A DNA stretch of 64,000 nucleotides from Lepturacanthus savala (taxonomy: Eukaryota; Chordata; Actinopteri; Scombriformes; Trichiuridae): assembly GCA_030544235.1 (NCBI GenBank), contig CM060481.1:19441892-19505891 (forward strand), given 5' to 3'. Made by a program: the position numbers and the translations under genes. The notes under the pieces were generated by a model. The model was not told the origin of the DNA and ran no database searches. It saw only the letters and a list, made by a program, of their open reading frames with translations. The stretch's first letter is position 1, and every line of letters starts with the position of its first letter. This document shows, one piece after another, positions 50,976-63,114 of the stretch.

Positions 50976-53900
50976 ATATTGTTGGTAGCTGTACAGAGTT
51001 GGAAAAAAGTACAAACTGACAGTAGGCGTATTACAGGGAAAAGAAGTTTAGAAGACCATTCAGCATCTGCCCAGACTACTGGCTGTTTGCTTCTATCTAA
51101 TAAAAAACAATGAACTGTTAAATATTAAGCTATTGTCCTCAAATGTTGACTCTCCAAAACATCCTAAAAAGGAATTTAGTATCAAATAAGACAAAGAAAT
51201 ATAACAAATCCTCAAAACTAAAATGCTAGAACTAGGTAATGTTTTGTATTTTTGCTTGAAAATGTCTTAAAAAAACAATGAATTTCAGAGCTTCTTTTTA
51301 TCACATTACATCGTTCTGGTGTTTGCATTATTGTATCTATCTCTGGTCTAAACTAGTCCATTAATCCAAAGTGTCCGAGACGACCGGTAGGGGAAAACTC
51401 TCTGGGATCCCCTGTCAGCACCAAGCAGCATGGAATCCCAACGCAGCCAATCAGACGGAGCAGAGCCTTCTGGGTTGCATTAAGTCGGACATATTATGGC
51501 CTCCCCTGGTCTGGTGTATTTCATGCGGACGCTGCTGCTTTGAATCTAGAGTTTCAGCTCATCACACTGATTGAAAACATAGTTTCCTCCACGCCGGCTC
51601 ATTTTCTATGCGTCTCCTTATAGCAACACAAAGGATGAAGAAAACCTTGGGAAATGAGCGCAAGGCAGATGTTCACGGCTGGGATGAGAATTTGCATGTG
51701 TATTTGCATGTGAGCTTCGCGTCGCTGCAACGGGTTTGGAGACGTTTGATGAAATACAGTGCACCTATAATATTATCATTCAAATTTTGTTGGCCTTTCC
51801 GCTCTGCTTGATAGGGCTCGCCTCAGGCACGACTGACGGCATGACGGAATAATAAGGGAGAATTTATGTAAATGAAAACCATCAGAACACAGCTTTTTTT
51901 TATGGTAAGCAGAGTTCCTTCAAGACTCCACTCCTCTTCTCACTGCACCCGAGCATCTGGATTGAGTTAATGCAGCGGTGCCAAATGTTTGGCAGAGAGG
52001 AGCAGAAAGGGAGGGGGTTGACCAGTAGGGGGTCGAAGGGGAGGCGATGGATGGGCTGGACGGCTTTCCAGGGTAGCATTAGGAGATATTCTGTGGGAGA
52101 CAATGATTTGACAGGAGAGATGAAGGGAGAGGGGCACAGAGGAGGAAGCAGTTAAACACAGCAGAGGCAGACGGGTGGCGAGACGAGGGGGGGGGGTGTT
52201 GGTACAAGTCTCTACTCGGCCCTGTTAGATTACTGACCTGCTGCGATATGTACATAAAGTAGGAGTTCATAAAGCTGTGGCTAAAACTAATGCTCGATTG
52301 CCTCGAGCAATGACAGAAACGGGTCGACACGTGGGTGGAAGAGCTCGGGGGAGTAAACGAAGCCACGGTTTGAAGTCGCTTGAAATGAGTTTATCTGGTG
52401 TGTTTGCGGCCAGCTGTTTCCCCCTCCCTCCTCTCCCTCTCGACTCTGAATGATCCGCGTGTGATGCGGGGGTCATACTCTGCCTCTGAGGGATGTCAGA
52501 TCAACAGTAGCCCGTTTCAGTTTGTCAATACGTGCCTCAGACACATGATTTTGGGAGTGGCAGGTCAATGCGGAGAGCTCAGATGGCCGTGTAATGATTG
52601 ATTAGCGTTGTCCTTCATGGTTATTTATGGTTCGTTAAGCCAGGTTGTTGGTGATTTGGGAGAAATCAAAAAGTTTTGTACTTGCACTTGTTAAATACAT
52701 GCTATTGTGTGGTTTGGCTGAAGGATCAGTGACAAATAATGGTTGATGGTAAGATGAGATGAAACTTTTTAAAATGCAGTTTTAAGAAGCATTCATTAGG
52801 TCGATAGGTTAGATTTATAGCTTTTTTTTTTTTTTTTGACAAAATGTCAAATGGCGTAACCGAAAAAGAATGATAAATTCTAAATATTTAATCCAATATA
52901 AATGGGAAAATAAAATGTATTGATAGCACTTTTTAAGAGAGTTAAACTATCCGGTACCAAATTTTGACATTGTCCCTTAAACGTATCAGGTGTGTCTAAT
53001 GTCTTTCTCTGCTTTTCACACTGCTTTTTCTTGCAGCTTCACTGGGAGCAGGAAAGAGGATTTTGACCATGAGCTTGGGTTCCTTATTGAATGAACAGGG
53101 CAATATCAACAAGTCAAAGACTGGATCCCTGCCGCTTTCGCTCCTTTATCCACTTCTTTAGACGCAGGCAGCAGATGCCCCTCAGCTTTGGTTTTATTGT
53201 TCATGACTAGCCGGCCTGGGAGCTGACTTAGAGACGGGGGTGGGGGGAGATGAGCTTTTAGTGCCCCTTTTCTTCTTTTGCCTTCACTCCCTCTTCACAC
53301 TTCTCCATATCTGTTGTTTGTCTTATTGGTGTCTGCTGGTTAATTCCCTGATTGAGGTATCGGTCTGTGTAAACAAAGGACTGTGTCTTTGAATAGGCCA
53401 CATGGCTCCATTGGGAGGTCTCTGATCCATTCACAGCCATTTTGGGGTCCATCTGCACTTCTTACAGAGCCTATCAGCCCTGAGGCTGATTTTTGCAGCA
53501 CTCAGCAGCAACACGAGCAGTCACTCTCTATCACACAAGTCCAGAGTGCATTTATGAATCCCTAAGAGAACACACAAATATGCATAGGCCTAATGCCGCT
53601 GGGAACACACACACACACACAGTGAATCTGTACTTCCGTTGCTTCTGTCTCATTGTGCCCAGAGGACAATGTGGCCTGCTTTGGCAAAAAGCCAACCCCT
53701 CTCATCTCCATTAGGTCATGGAGAAAGCATTGGAGTGCTGATGGGTACTTGGGGAGAGGGAAGGAGTGTGATCTACGGTGGTGTTGTGTTGTAGCCAGGC
53801 ACCCAGAGGTGTAGGTGCACTTAAATGCTTGAAATTCAGCATAAAACAGAACGGTTACATTTAACTCAGAGACCGATATTGGAACCGTTAACCTCCTCAG

Positions 53901-54171
53901 CTCAACGACGCCTTCAGCAGGCCCATCATTACAAGCACACGTTGTCCAGAGAGTGATGCGCTGTTTAAACACCACACCACTTAATTTAAATTCAAGTCAT
54001 GATCGCAAGAATAGAAGAATATGTAATAATAATAAAACAAAACTGTGCAGAAGACTAGATTTGAAAATGTTCCTGTTCATTCATATTTCATTACAAAGAA
54101 ATTGCTTCAGCAAAGCTACAGACCCTTTCCAAAAGTTAACATAGAAGAAGTTATTTTTTTCATAAATCCTT

Positions 54172-54259
54172 AAAAAAAGTGAAACTGGTGGAATATAGAT
54201 TCATTACACAGAAAGTAAAGTCTGTATGAATCTATAATTTATGAAAGTTTCACTTTTTG
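54172..54259. repeat. 88-bp hairpin-forming inverted repeat
   Basis: The left arm at 54,173-54,204 includes 'aaaagtgaaact' and 'atagattcat'. It is matched by the right arm at 54,226-54,258, 'atgaatctat' and 'agtttcactttt'. The loop is 21 bases with a few bulges near the middle. The size suits a pre-microRNA, but I know no microRNA with this sequence. A tiny MITE is equally likely. Confidence 0.65.
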
Positions 54260-55862
54260 AAAGGTTACTTTAAAGCTTCTTGAGGAAAACCATATAGACG
54301 ATATTGAGAACATCTTTGTTCAAGTGAGATTTCCCTACATAGTCACAATCGCTGTTCTCTACAATTACAACTAACTTACTCACCCTTAGTGACTCAGATG
54401 AAGAAACGTCTCATTTAAAACACTCATGATCGGGAGTGCAGCCTTAAATTTACTCATCAGCCCAGTCGCTGCGGGGCTGGGTCCTACAGAACAAAGTAGG
54501 AGACATTCCACTTCCTTTTGGTGTTAACATAGCTCTTCCAAGGGTGTCGTAGTAGTATTTTTATTCAGTCAGTACACACATCACAAAGTGCAGCTCAGAC
54601 AGTACAAACAGTCCATTAAGTAATGACAGCATAAAGTTTTATGCATACCATACATTCTTCTCCATTTAAAAAGAAAAAAAAATATAGAAAGGAAAAAAAA
54701 AATTCACATTTGTAACCTTCAAAATTTAAAAAAAAAATTTTGAAAAACAAAATCGAGTTACACATTCTTAAAAAAAGGTTTTTTGGATGCATTTTTTAGT
54801 TCTGAACCATGTTAGCATTATTTGATAGTATACCAAATCATCGGGTTTCATTGCTATCTTGGGAATTTATAAAATAGTAACCAGCCTTATTGATAATACG
54901 TACTGCGTACATGCACAAACTGCCTGTTGAAACCTTGTGGAGTCTGTGATGTTTGGTTTAATGAAACCCTGACTGGCTCTTTGGCCCGTTGCATATTTCC
55001 CCCTTTTTCCTCAGTATAGTTTATTTTAGACGATGACCTCACATCATCCTTTACTTATAACGCAGGAAGCCTTCAGACTCTATTTACATAAATTATCCTT
55101 GATGCACATTTATCATTGTAGTGTTTGTTGTAGTAAAATACTTATTTGTGATACATTACTTATTCTTTTGCAGGGAATAATATGGATTCACAATCCAATT
55201 TGAACTGAGAATAATATTGGTTCATTATTGTGATTCTTTACAATCAGCTATAAAGCAATGAGCTTCACAGGTTTTTTTTTTCTCTTAAGAACACGTCTGT
55301 GATTAGTACTGTCTATGATGGAAGGTGTTAGATCCTGTGAGTCATAGCTTTAATCAGGTGTCCTCCTTTGATGACGCTGAGGTGGAATGCTGGAAGTAAG
55401 CAAATCTTTGGTTCCCACACACTGTTGACATCATAACTCGCCCTCTTTTGGGTTCACCTCTATGTTTCTGAGTGTGTATTCCAAGTATGAGACTCATGGC
55501 GAAGGAGAGATAGGAAGAGTTGGGAAGAAAGTTGACATCAAGACATGGGGAATAATCCAGCTGAAGTTCATTGACCTTCTATGTGTCACTGGGTCATTCA
55601 CTTCCTGCCACATCATTGAGTCAGCTGGTGGTGTCTCAGCGCTGACTGGTTGTTCTGTTTATACAGTCTATATATATATACAATGATGTGTGTGTGTGTG
55701 TCTATCTTGTGAGGTCCATTGGGGTGAAGATTAATGCAGACTAGACCATAACACAAGGCTTTAACACATCTCTGTAAGTTAGATCATAAACAGTAAAAAA
55801 CACTGGCCATATAAAGGCAAATGTCTTTTCTGTCTCAACTAATTGGCATTCAAGACTTACAA

Positions 55863-55918
55863 TTGCTCCTCCTCCTCCTCCTTCCTCCTCCTCCTGCTGC
55901 TCCTCCTCCTCCTCCTCG
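55863..55918. repeat. (CTC)n-rich microsatellite
   Basis: Imperfect trinucleotide tract of CTC with TTC and TGC variants. Confidence 0.9.
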
Positions 55919-56990
55919 CCTACTCCTAGTGGCTGTTAGACAAGGAGAGAGTGAGTAAGACCTAGTTGGCTTATTTCACTTCTGCCACTGAGTTTCAAAC
56001 ACCTCTCTGTCTTAGAGCCAACTCCCACTTCAGTTATAATTTAGTTAAAGGAGTCACCGGTACTTTTTTTTCCCCTTCTCTTTCCATTTCATGTTCCATT
56101 GTATCCACTGTTCCCCATTCCTCCTACGTGCTTGGGTACATGTGACAGGCTTTTTTTTTTTTTTTCAGACATTGTGTACACTATTGCGCCTTTTAAAATC
56201 ACGCTTGTTAGAATTACAGCAAATAAAATGGGCCATAACTTTCAGTGTTAACAGGACGTAGTAAAATATTGAGACTTTTGCCTTGTGGCAGAGAACTGCA
56301 AATCAATGCAGGCTGGACCGTTTGTCATTGAGGTGAGTTAAATCCTAACACAAGCTTGATCTAAAAGCATAAAGAGAAAAAAATGGTAAACAGTTGTTTT
56401 TTTTATTTTAAAAATTAGCAGCATAATTTATTCATATATAGTCAATCTTTTTGGAGATTGAACAGTGGAATAAATTCGCTGTAAGTTTATTCTCCTTGAG
56501 TGGATAACAAAGGCCGAGGTAGGATGAGGTTAGTGAGTCCAACAGGGATGACTTGGACCCTTGCCCAGCTTGTTAGCTGTTAGTGCCTCTTCCTGCCTAT
56601 GGTAAAGCAGTTAAAGCGTCTCCCTGTACTCTCAGCTGTATAGTCCTCTGCTCTGGTGCATTTCCTCACCCCCAAGCAGCTAAAGTGCCAGGCTAAGCCT
56701 ACGCAAAGCAGACAACCCTGGGTCTTATCTGTGGAATGCTGGGCATCCTAGGAGAGGATCTCCTCTGCAGGGAGGAAACAGTATTATCTCAAAGCCTCTG
56801 TCTCCTTTGATTGTCCCTCTGGACAAACAACTGTTTTTGTTGTTGTTTTTTTAAAGATGTATACCTTTCTCAGTCGGTCTTCCTCCTCAACTTTTTATTG
56901 TCACTACCACTACCAGCTCTTCCTCTTTCTCACAGCACACTCACACAGACGTGTACACATGACGCACAAGCTCTGAGACAAAATACTTTC

Positions 56991-56994
<4 letters not shown>

Positions 56995-57061
<67 letters not shown>
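56995..57061. repeat. (CA)n microsatellite, ~66 bp
   Basis: Perfect CA alternation across more than 60 bases. The TH and VC translations over it are artefacts. Confidence 0.97.
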
Positions 57062-57063
<2 letters not shown>

Positions 57064-58299
57064 TCATAGATTTTGTGTGCCTCTTTTGAAATTAGTCGAG
57101 AGAGAAGCTCAGGACTGAAAGTGACAGATTTAAACCAGATAGAGCCCATGATGGAGGATAATGATTATGCTGTCTTTTGTGGTCTCTGCAGTTTTGCATG
57201 CCTTGGCATTTTACAGGACTTGCATGCTTTTGGGACTGTGGTCAGCTCGCCTGGCGAAGTCACAGGCTCACGACTCTAAAGTTGCTCTATTTTTCCTCTA
57301 ATTCTCAACCTAAGACTTGGCTCAGTTCAGATATGTTTGCTGTTGCATTTTTCTGTTTGGTTTAGTATCCGGTGATCATGCATGTCATACCCCCCCCCCC
57401 CCTTTTCTTGTCTGCTTTTCCACTATCAGCTCTCCATTAAAGGCAAAAAATGCTCCATAAACATATCTTAAAAAAACAGTAAAATCACATAATTTCTTTT
57501 GTAATCAGTATCTGAAACAAGCATGGATAATGCCGAATGATTAATTTGTATTTTTATAGAGATAAATATAGATAGTGACGATACACTATTGTGAGACACT
57601 GTGCGATTATTCTTTAATCAACAAAAGTTCCCATACTTGATATCTTTGCCACCATTACACATCTACATAGTCTTGTGCATGATTGAAACAGGCTATCCTC
57701 TTATCTGAGCTAAATTTGTAAAATGGCTGCTTAGATGGTCTGTGGTATTGATTCACAATGACCACACAAATGCAAGAACACAGTCTGTTGTGTCAGTATT
57801 CAGATAGTTTCAGTCAAAACGAACCTTATGATGGAGAAATGGAGAACTTGATTTCATAATGCATGCAAATGTCTGCGGGAGCCTCTTTTCCCTCAGTCTG
57901 CTTATTTTGGGCATATCTCAGACTATAACATTTCTTATTTTTCAGGTTGTGAAAATAAACCGTCTCTGCTTGAATGATAAAAATGATAAACTGTAGGCCC
58001 CAGTGCTTACAAAACTCAACCCTGGATCAGGTTACCAAAGCAGTGTAGTCTGCATGCCATACTGTGATTTAAAACAGGTTCTTGTTACCCCTAAGGGGGG
58101 CTTACAGTTTAGAGAGCATGCATTACTGATGCAGAGCCATGCTACATGAGCCATCATTAGACCTAAATTTACCTGGCTGCTGTCTCAACTACAGATCACT
58201 GTTCCAGCTTTAACCTTTGCCACAGACAGCATTAAGGGGCCTATATTGTCCCCCTTTTTCTTTTTATTTGATGTCCCTAACAAGATATTTGTGATTTTA

Positions 58300-58760
58300 G
58301 GTGCTAAAAATGATCTCAATATGGTGCATTTCCACTACATTTTACTGGCTCAGTTTGACTCAATTCCACACACTTTAGTTTGTTTTCCATACCAGAAATG
58401 GTACCCCCGCAACCTTGGGGTGGGGTCTGCAGAGACTCCCGTCGGTGATTGGTCAAATACAAACAGCACAACGGCTTTGTGTCGAAGCGCTTCATTCATA
58501 AAAGAAGAAAGTGCTCTCCTGCTGATTTAGGACAAGGGGACATTTCACAGCAGTGAGAGAAAGAAAAGAGTGAGGCCGACGTTCAGTTGGTGACACAAGG
58601 TGATTTGAGCTGAGTATTCTCCTTTCATCTGGTTAAGACACAAGACACAACGTTGCTACTGGGTGTAGTTAATCGATGATCGATAACTGATCGTTAAGAA
58701 TTTACTCAATCATTTGGAATTTTTATCCGTTACCATCCATATCAAATTAAGGTTGAATTA
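58300..58760. mobile_element. Non-autonomous DNA-transposon-like fragments
   Basis: 'ggtgcatttccactacattt', 'tactggctcagtttgactca', 'ttttccataccagaaatggt' and 'cggtgattggtcaaatac' recall a well-known short fish DNA transposon edge. 'taatcgatgatcgataactg' at 58,670 recalls a second family. Both are diverged and I cannot name them. Confidence 0.4.
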
Positions 58761-61274
58761 ATTAAATTGAATCAGCCCGTATTCAATAGGCTTTTTATTG
58801 CACTTACAGTAACAGTACAGTGGAGGTTTCAGCATCTCAGCGAGCTGCAGCTGAGCTGCTGCCTCACAGACACACGGCGAGGATGCGTTCACCGAGAAAT
58901 GAAAGGTGGGGGAGAGAAGCAGAATAGCAAAACGTGCTAGAAACCGTGTTTATGTTATTAAAATCATTCATATGCACTCGCTTCATTTGAGCTCAGTGAG
59001 AATTTCTGCTGTGTTTGGCTGTTTTTTTTTTTAATGTCGCCGTTGTGCAAGTTTTGTCTGTTTTCCACTTCACGGGAACTACACATCACAACTTCACAGA
59101 AATCCTGGCAGTGTTCTAAGGAACAGTTTCCGAATACAGGCATATTTATAAAACACTTAAATCTTCTTTACGATCAAACAACTCACAAACATCAGCATTT
59201 ATTATCTCACTTGTACAATATGGGACTGTTAACATGAATGGTCGTGTCAGCCCTGAAAAACCTCAGCATTAATTTAAAGAGCGGACTTTATATTGCATGT
59301 AATAAAACCTTGTTGATAAAACTGTAAAATGAAAGCACTCCCCACATCCACTTGTGATATCTGCAAAGTTAGCATTTTTTTTTTAGGCAGAGGCAGTATA
59401 CACAGATATAGATATACACACATGCATACAATACACACATTTATTCAAATATCCATACATACCTGCATGCATAAAAAAAAAAAAAAACTTGAGCATGACA
59501 TCGCTAGTTGTGCTGTGACGTTGCCAGTCAGTGAATGTTGATTTCTCGATATGGGCTGTTGTGATGAAGTGATTCTCAACTCTTTGCCCTGCAATCGCAT
59601 CCTGCATCATACATCACTAGATGTGAGCAGTGTGCATTTATTACATCATTTGCGGTTTCCCCCCAGTGTTTTCTGTTTGTGTCTCGGTTGCTACTATTCA
59701 GCGGAAGGATTCAATTTCTCTGCTGCAGCTGCAACTTACAGTAAAGTTTCAGTGGAACAGATATTGACAAGCGCTGCTGTGACAGTAGCAATACACTGCA
59801 GTGCTGTTAAGTATGAGTCATCACTGCTGTCTGAGCTTTGCAATGAAGCTCATGTGCACTTGGAGAAGTAATGTTTCATTGGAATGGGATTATAGTTTGA
59901 TTTCCTTTGAACTACTCTCATGCTGGAAGTGTATTTCTTTTAGATGCAAGAAACATCCATTTATATTTAAGTTTTTCAGTCATGAAATGGTTTCATTCTG
60001 TTGCAAATTGAGTTGAATAAATTTTCTTTTGAGTGCAAACACTTTCAGTCATAGAATTAGTGGAGGGAAATGATATTAGCAACTTCCATATTTTCTTAAA
60101 TAAAATGATGCAGTATGACTAAACATGTTTTGCGTAAGATGAGGCTTGACTGAAGACTCGCTGCCCTATAACAGTCCTTCCTCACCGTTACTGTGCAGAT
60201 TATGTTAAGGTTCTTTCTTTGTGGTCTTGTCTACAATGTAATTTCATGGACTGGTCAACCACAGGGAGGGGCACCGTGCATCATAACTATTAAAAAGATC
60301 CACAGTGCACCATCGGTTTGCTACCTTAAAACACCACAGACTTTTATGTTGATCTCCTCAAGTATTATATTCTAAGTAGTGTTACAATATGTACAACACA
60401 GGCCTATTTAGTGTAATCAAGGTACATTCTGTAATCAAAGTACCATAGGCCTGTGGGCAGATATCCCTTGATGCATGGAGACTTTCAAGAATGAAGCGAC
60501 AGATTAGAACCATCCTGTCTCCTTCTACATGAAACAATAATAAGCAGTTTGAGCACTTAGAGCTGTTTACTGGTAACAGTAATGTGATTATAGTCTAGCA
60601 TGGTAACATTATTCATGTAGTAGTCATCACGTCACTCTTGTCTTACAGCAAGAGGGGCTGTTGATTTCTCTCACCTGATTTCTCTTTAGATATTCATGAA
60701 ACATTTCATTGATGATTGAAAATTGTATACGCTACATGCACCGTTTAAACTCTTTATGATAAACTATTGATTACAAAGAAAGGAGCCTTAGCAAGTAAAA
60801 AGCCTAATAGGATGCAGGTCTCATGGCTAATCTTTTACTATTTTTAAATTAGCAAAAAGAAAAACCATGACACAGGCCTGAATCCTATCAACTATAACAT
60901 TTACTTGTAGAGGTTTTTTAATAGCCTATTCCTATACACATGTCCATTGAATTGAGTTGTATACATTTCAGAACATGAGCTTCAGACGTTGTTTGTAATT
61001 CTAACTATTTTGTTTGAATTCTAAAATGCTTTCTCTGAACAGCAAGATGGTTTGTTTAGGCTTTTAGAAAGCTGTAAATCTTTATATTGGAATCTGTTCA
61101 CTCTTTCGACTGGCATTGCATTAGGGCTGACTGTTTATTAAGATAGGATAGGTAAGCATAAGAGTTAGTCTTCTCTCTTTAATTGTGGTCCAGTGTCACT
61201 ATGGAAAATCGTTAGGCATGGATGCATAAATGTGAAATGACTCGTCACTAATCAATTAATCTCATCATTTTCAG

Positions 61275-61337
61275 GTGCTGCGTGGTGAGAGGGAGGCAGT
61301 GGGTGCGGCATGCTGAGGCCACTCCCCCGGGCTCAGG
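61275..61337 (+). other. myo9b: myo9b exon 2, 5' untranslated part
   Basis: The acceptor 'tcatcattttcag|gtgctg' precedes it. It contains a TGA (61,314-61,316) in frame with the start codon, so translation cannot begin further upstream in this exon. Confidence 0.75.
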
Positions 61338-61495
61338 ATGAGTGTCAGAGATGGCGCTGCCACCAAGGCAACGAATGCATGCGGAGGAGGGGGGGGAGGT
61401 GGACCAGCTAGCCCTAACGATCAGGATGGGCGCTCATACCTGCTCCAGATCTACCCACGGCTGGCTACCCAGTCCTCCACCTGTTGCAGTCTCAA
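61338..61495 (+). CDS. myo9b: Myosin IXb, coding exon 1 (N-terminus), partial gene
   Basis: This encodes residues 1-52 and two bases of codon 53, beginning MSVRDGAATK and ending in YLLQIYPRLATQSSTCCSL. The N-terminal MSV and the 'YLLQIYPRL' block match the start of vertebrate MYO9B, where it opens the Ras-associating domain. Residues 15-22 are a glycine run in a G-rich stretch that probably varies in length. The start has A at -3 and an upstream in-frame stop. The donor is 'ctcaa|gtgag', and the 149-base intron to the next exon is very short. Myosin IXb is a single-headed actin motor with a tail RhoGAP domain that lowers RhoA activity at the moving cell edge. The tail lies outside the window. 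Confidence 0.92.
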
Positions 61496-61644
61496 GTGAG
61501 GGGTTTTGAGGGCTTTTCTGGTCCTTTTTAAAAAAAAAAAAAAAAAAATTAGAAACAGAAGATTATCTTTACCTATAATATAAGTATTAACACAAACTTT
61601 TAATCATTTCAACTCTTGAAATAATCTTTTATTCTGCTCCCCAG

Positions 61645-61864
61645 AGTGCAGAAGGATGCAACAGCAGCCTCTGTTATCTCGGACGCTGCCGTGGCATTGG
61701 GGCTGGACCCTGGCCGTCTGTACGTGCTGGCAGAGGTGAAGGAATGTGGCGGGGAAGAGTGGGTGCTGGAGGCCGGAGACCTGCCAATCCAGAGGTTTCT
61801 ACTTTGGCCTCGGAAAGCCCAGGAGCAACACCCTCAGAGCCTTGGCTTTTACTTCTTACTGCAG
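61645..61864 (+). CDS. myo9b: Myosin IXb, coding exon 2 (Ras-associating domain)
   Basis: This completes codon 53 and encodes residues 54-126, VQKDATAASVISDAAVALGL through FYFLLQ. The blocks YVLAEVKECGGEEWVLEAGD and FLLWPRKAQEQHPQ are characteristic of the MYO9 Ras-associating, ubiquitin-like fold, which lies before the motor. The acceptor is 'ctgctccccag|a' and the donor is 'ctgcag|gtagag'. The phase is 2 in and 0 out, so both junctions keep the frame. An open frame read through the donor to 61,912 is intron read-through, not an alternative exon with support. Confidence 0.95.
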
Positions 61865-62604
61865 GTAGAGTTGACACGCAGTTTACTGTGCAGTCTGGAT
61901 GTGGGCTTCTGAGAAAAGTCCTCCCACCGTCTGACTTTTGCATTCTGCTTCTTCTTCTCTCGCTTCCTCTTTGTTGCTGTTTCAGCAACGAAACACATGT
62001 GAACATGGGTAACAACTTGAATACTAATGAGGGAAAATAAAACAAACTAGAAAAGCACTCTGCCAAGCATATTGTGACTCCCACCCAACATTGTTGTGCT
62101 ATACTTATGCACACACTATCGTGGAATGAAAAGTATACATTTTCATCACTGTAATCTGAATTGTGATTGTTGTTGATATGCAGGGTAAATTTGTCCAAAA
62201 CTAATAGAATGATCTGGTTAGTAGTGGGTCTTTAACTTTTATGTTTGACCATTACATTTGGTGATGTACAGAATCTGCAGATGCAGGGTTTCCCACATCA
62301 CTTCTGCAACAAATCTGTTTGTGGTACTGTTCCCGGCATTCTCTTAAATTTGACAAAAATCCAGCCAAAAGTTTTTGAGGTATTTTTCTAAAAATCAAAC
62401 AGACAATCAAGACAGAGGTAGAGATAAAAAGGAAGGTAAATTACCCGCCTGCAAAAAATCCCCCAACATCATTTAAGCTCTCTCCAATATAATACATTTA
62501 AACAATCAGGACTTTTTTTGTTTCAGAATCTAAGCATCAGTTTCAACATTAAACAGTTGAGCTAATTTAAGCTTTTTTTCTTCCTCATTTTCTTCCTCAT
62601 CCAG

Positions 62605-63114
62605 GAGAGGAACAATGACGGCTCTATTCATTACGTCCACCTCCCGCCCCTCTCCAAGGACCAGCAGGCACAGCGGCTCACTGCCAGGGGCTTCCTGCCC
62701 CCGCCACAGGACGACTTTGCGGACCTCTGCAACCTCCCCGTCCTCAATGAGGACAGCATATTAAACAACCTGCGCACACGCTTCCACAAGAAGAAGATCT
62801 ACACCTACGCAGGCAGCATCCTCATCGCCATCAACCCCTTCAAGTTCCTGCCCATCTACAACCCCAAGTATGTCAAGATGTACGAGAACCACCAGCTGGG
62901 CAAACTGGAGCCGCATATCTTTGCTATCGCAGATGTGGCGTACTATGCCATGCTCAGGAAGAGGGTCAACCAGTGCATCGTCATCTCTGGAGAGAGCGGC
63001 TCAGGCAAGACACAGAGTACCAACTTCCTGATCCACTGTCTGACTGCACTCAGTCAGAAAGGCTATGCCAGCGGCGTGGAGAGGACCATACTGGGTGCTG
63101 GACCAGTCCTGGAG
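62605..63114 (+). CDS. myo9b: Myosin IXb, coding exon 3 (start of motor domain)
   Basis: This encodes residues 127-296, from ERNNDGSIHYVHL to TILGAGPVLE. The motor begins near DDFADLCNLP. IYTYAGSILIAINPFKFLPI is the SH3-adjacent core of all myosins. GESGSGKT at residues 255-262 (62,989-63,012) is the ATP-binding P-loop, with the lysine intact. QSTNFLIHCLTALSQKGYAS, with Q rather than E after the P-loop, and KMYENHQLGKLEPHIFA favour MYO9B over MYO9A. The acceptor is 'catccag|gag' and the donor is 'ctggag|gtaaga', with phase 0 on both sides. A single 510-base exon here is large for a vertebrate internal exon. The gene continues past 64,000. Confidence 0.97.

Larger units (their letters stand above)
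41837..61274 (+). other. myo9b: Putative myo9b intron 1 (19.4 kb)
   Basis: No coding exon recognised in 19.4 kb. It holds a large inverted repeat (42,461-43,294), microsatellites at 43,907-43,942, 45,718-45,752, 55,863-55,918 and 56,995-57,061, a small perfect hairpin region at 54,172-54,259, and transposon-like fragments at 50,883-50,975 and 58,300-58,760. Several long poly-T or poly-A runs could be retroposon tails. Intron status depends on the exon 1 assignment. Confidence 0.45.

Noticed and set aside
53041..53163. Acceptor-like 'tttttcttgcag' followed by a 41-codon open stretch in myo9b intron 1
   Set aside because: No donor completes it, the stretch ends in a stop, and the peptide has no match in myosin IXb.
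56811..57149. Open frames with TH or VC runs
   Set aside because: They are translations of a CA microsatellite.
61674..62198. 174-residue minus-strand open frame
   Set aside because: It is antisense to a myo9b exon and its intron and has no family resemblance.
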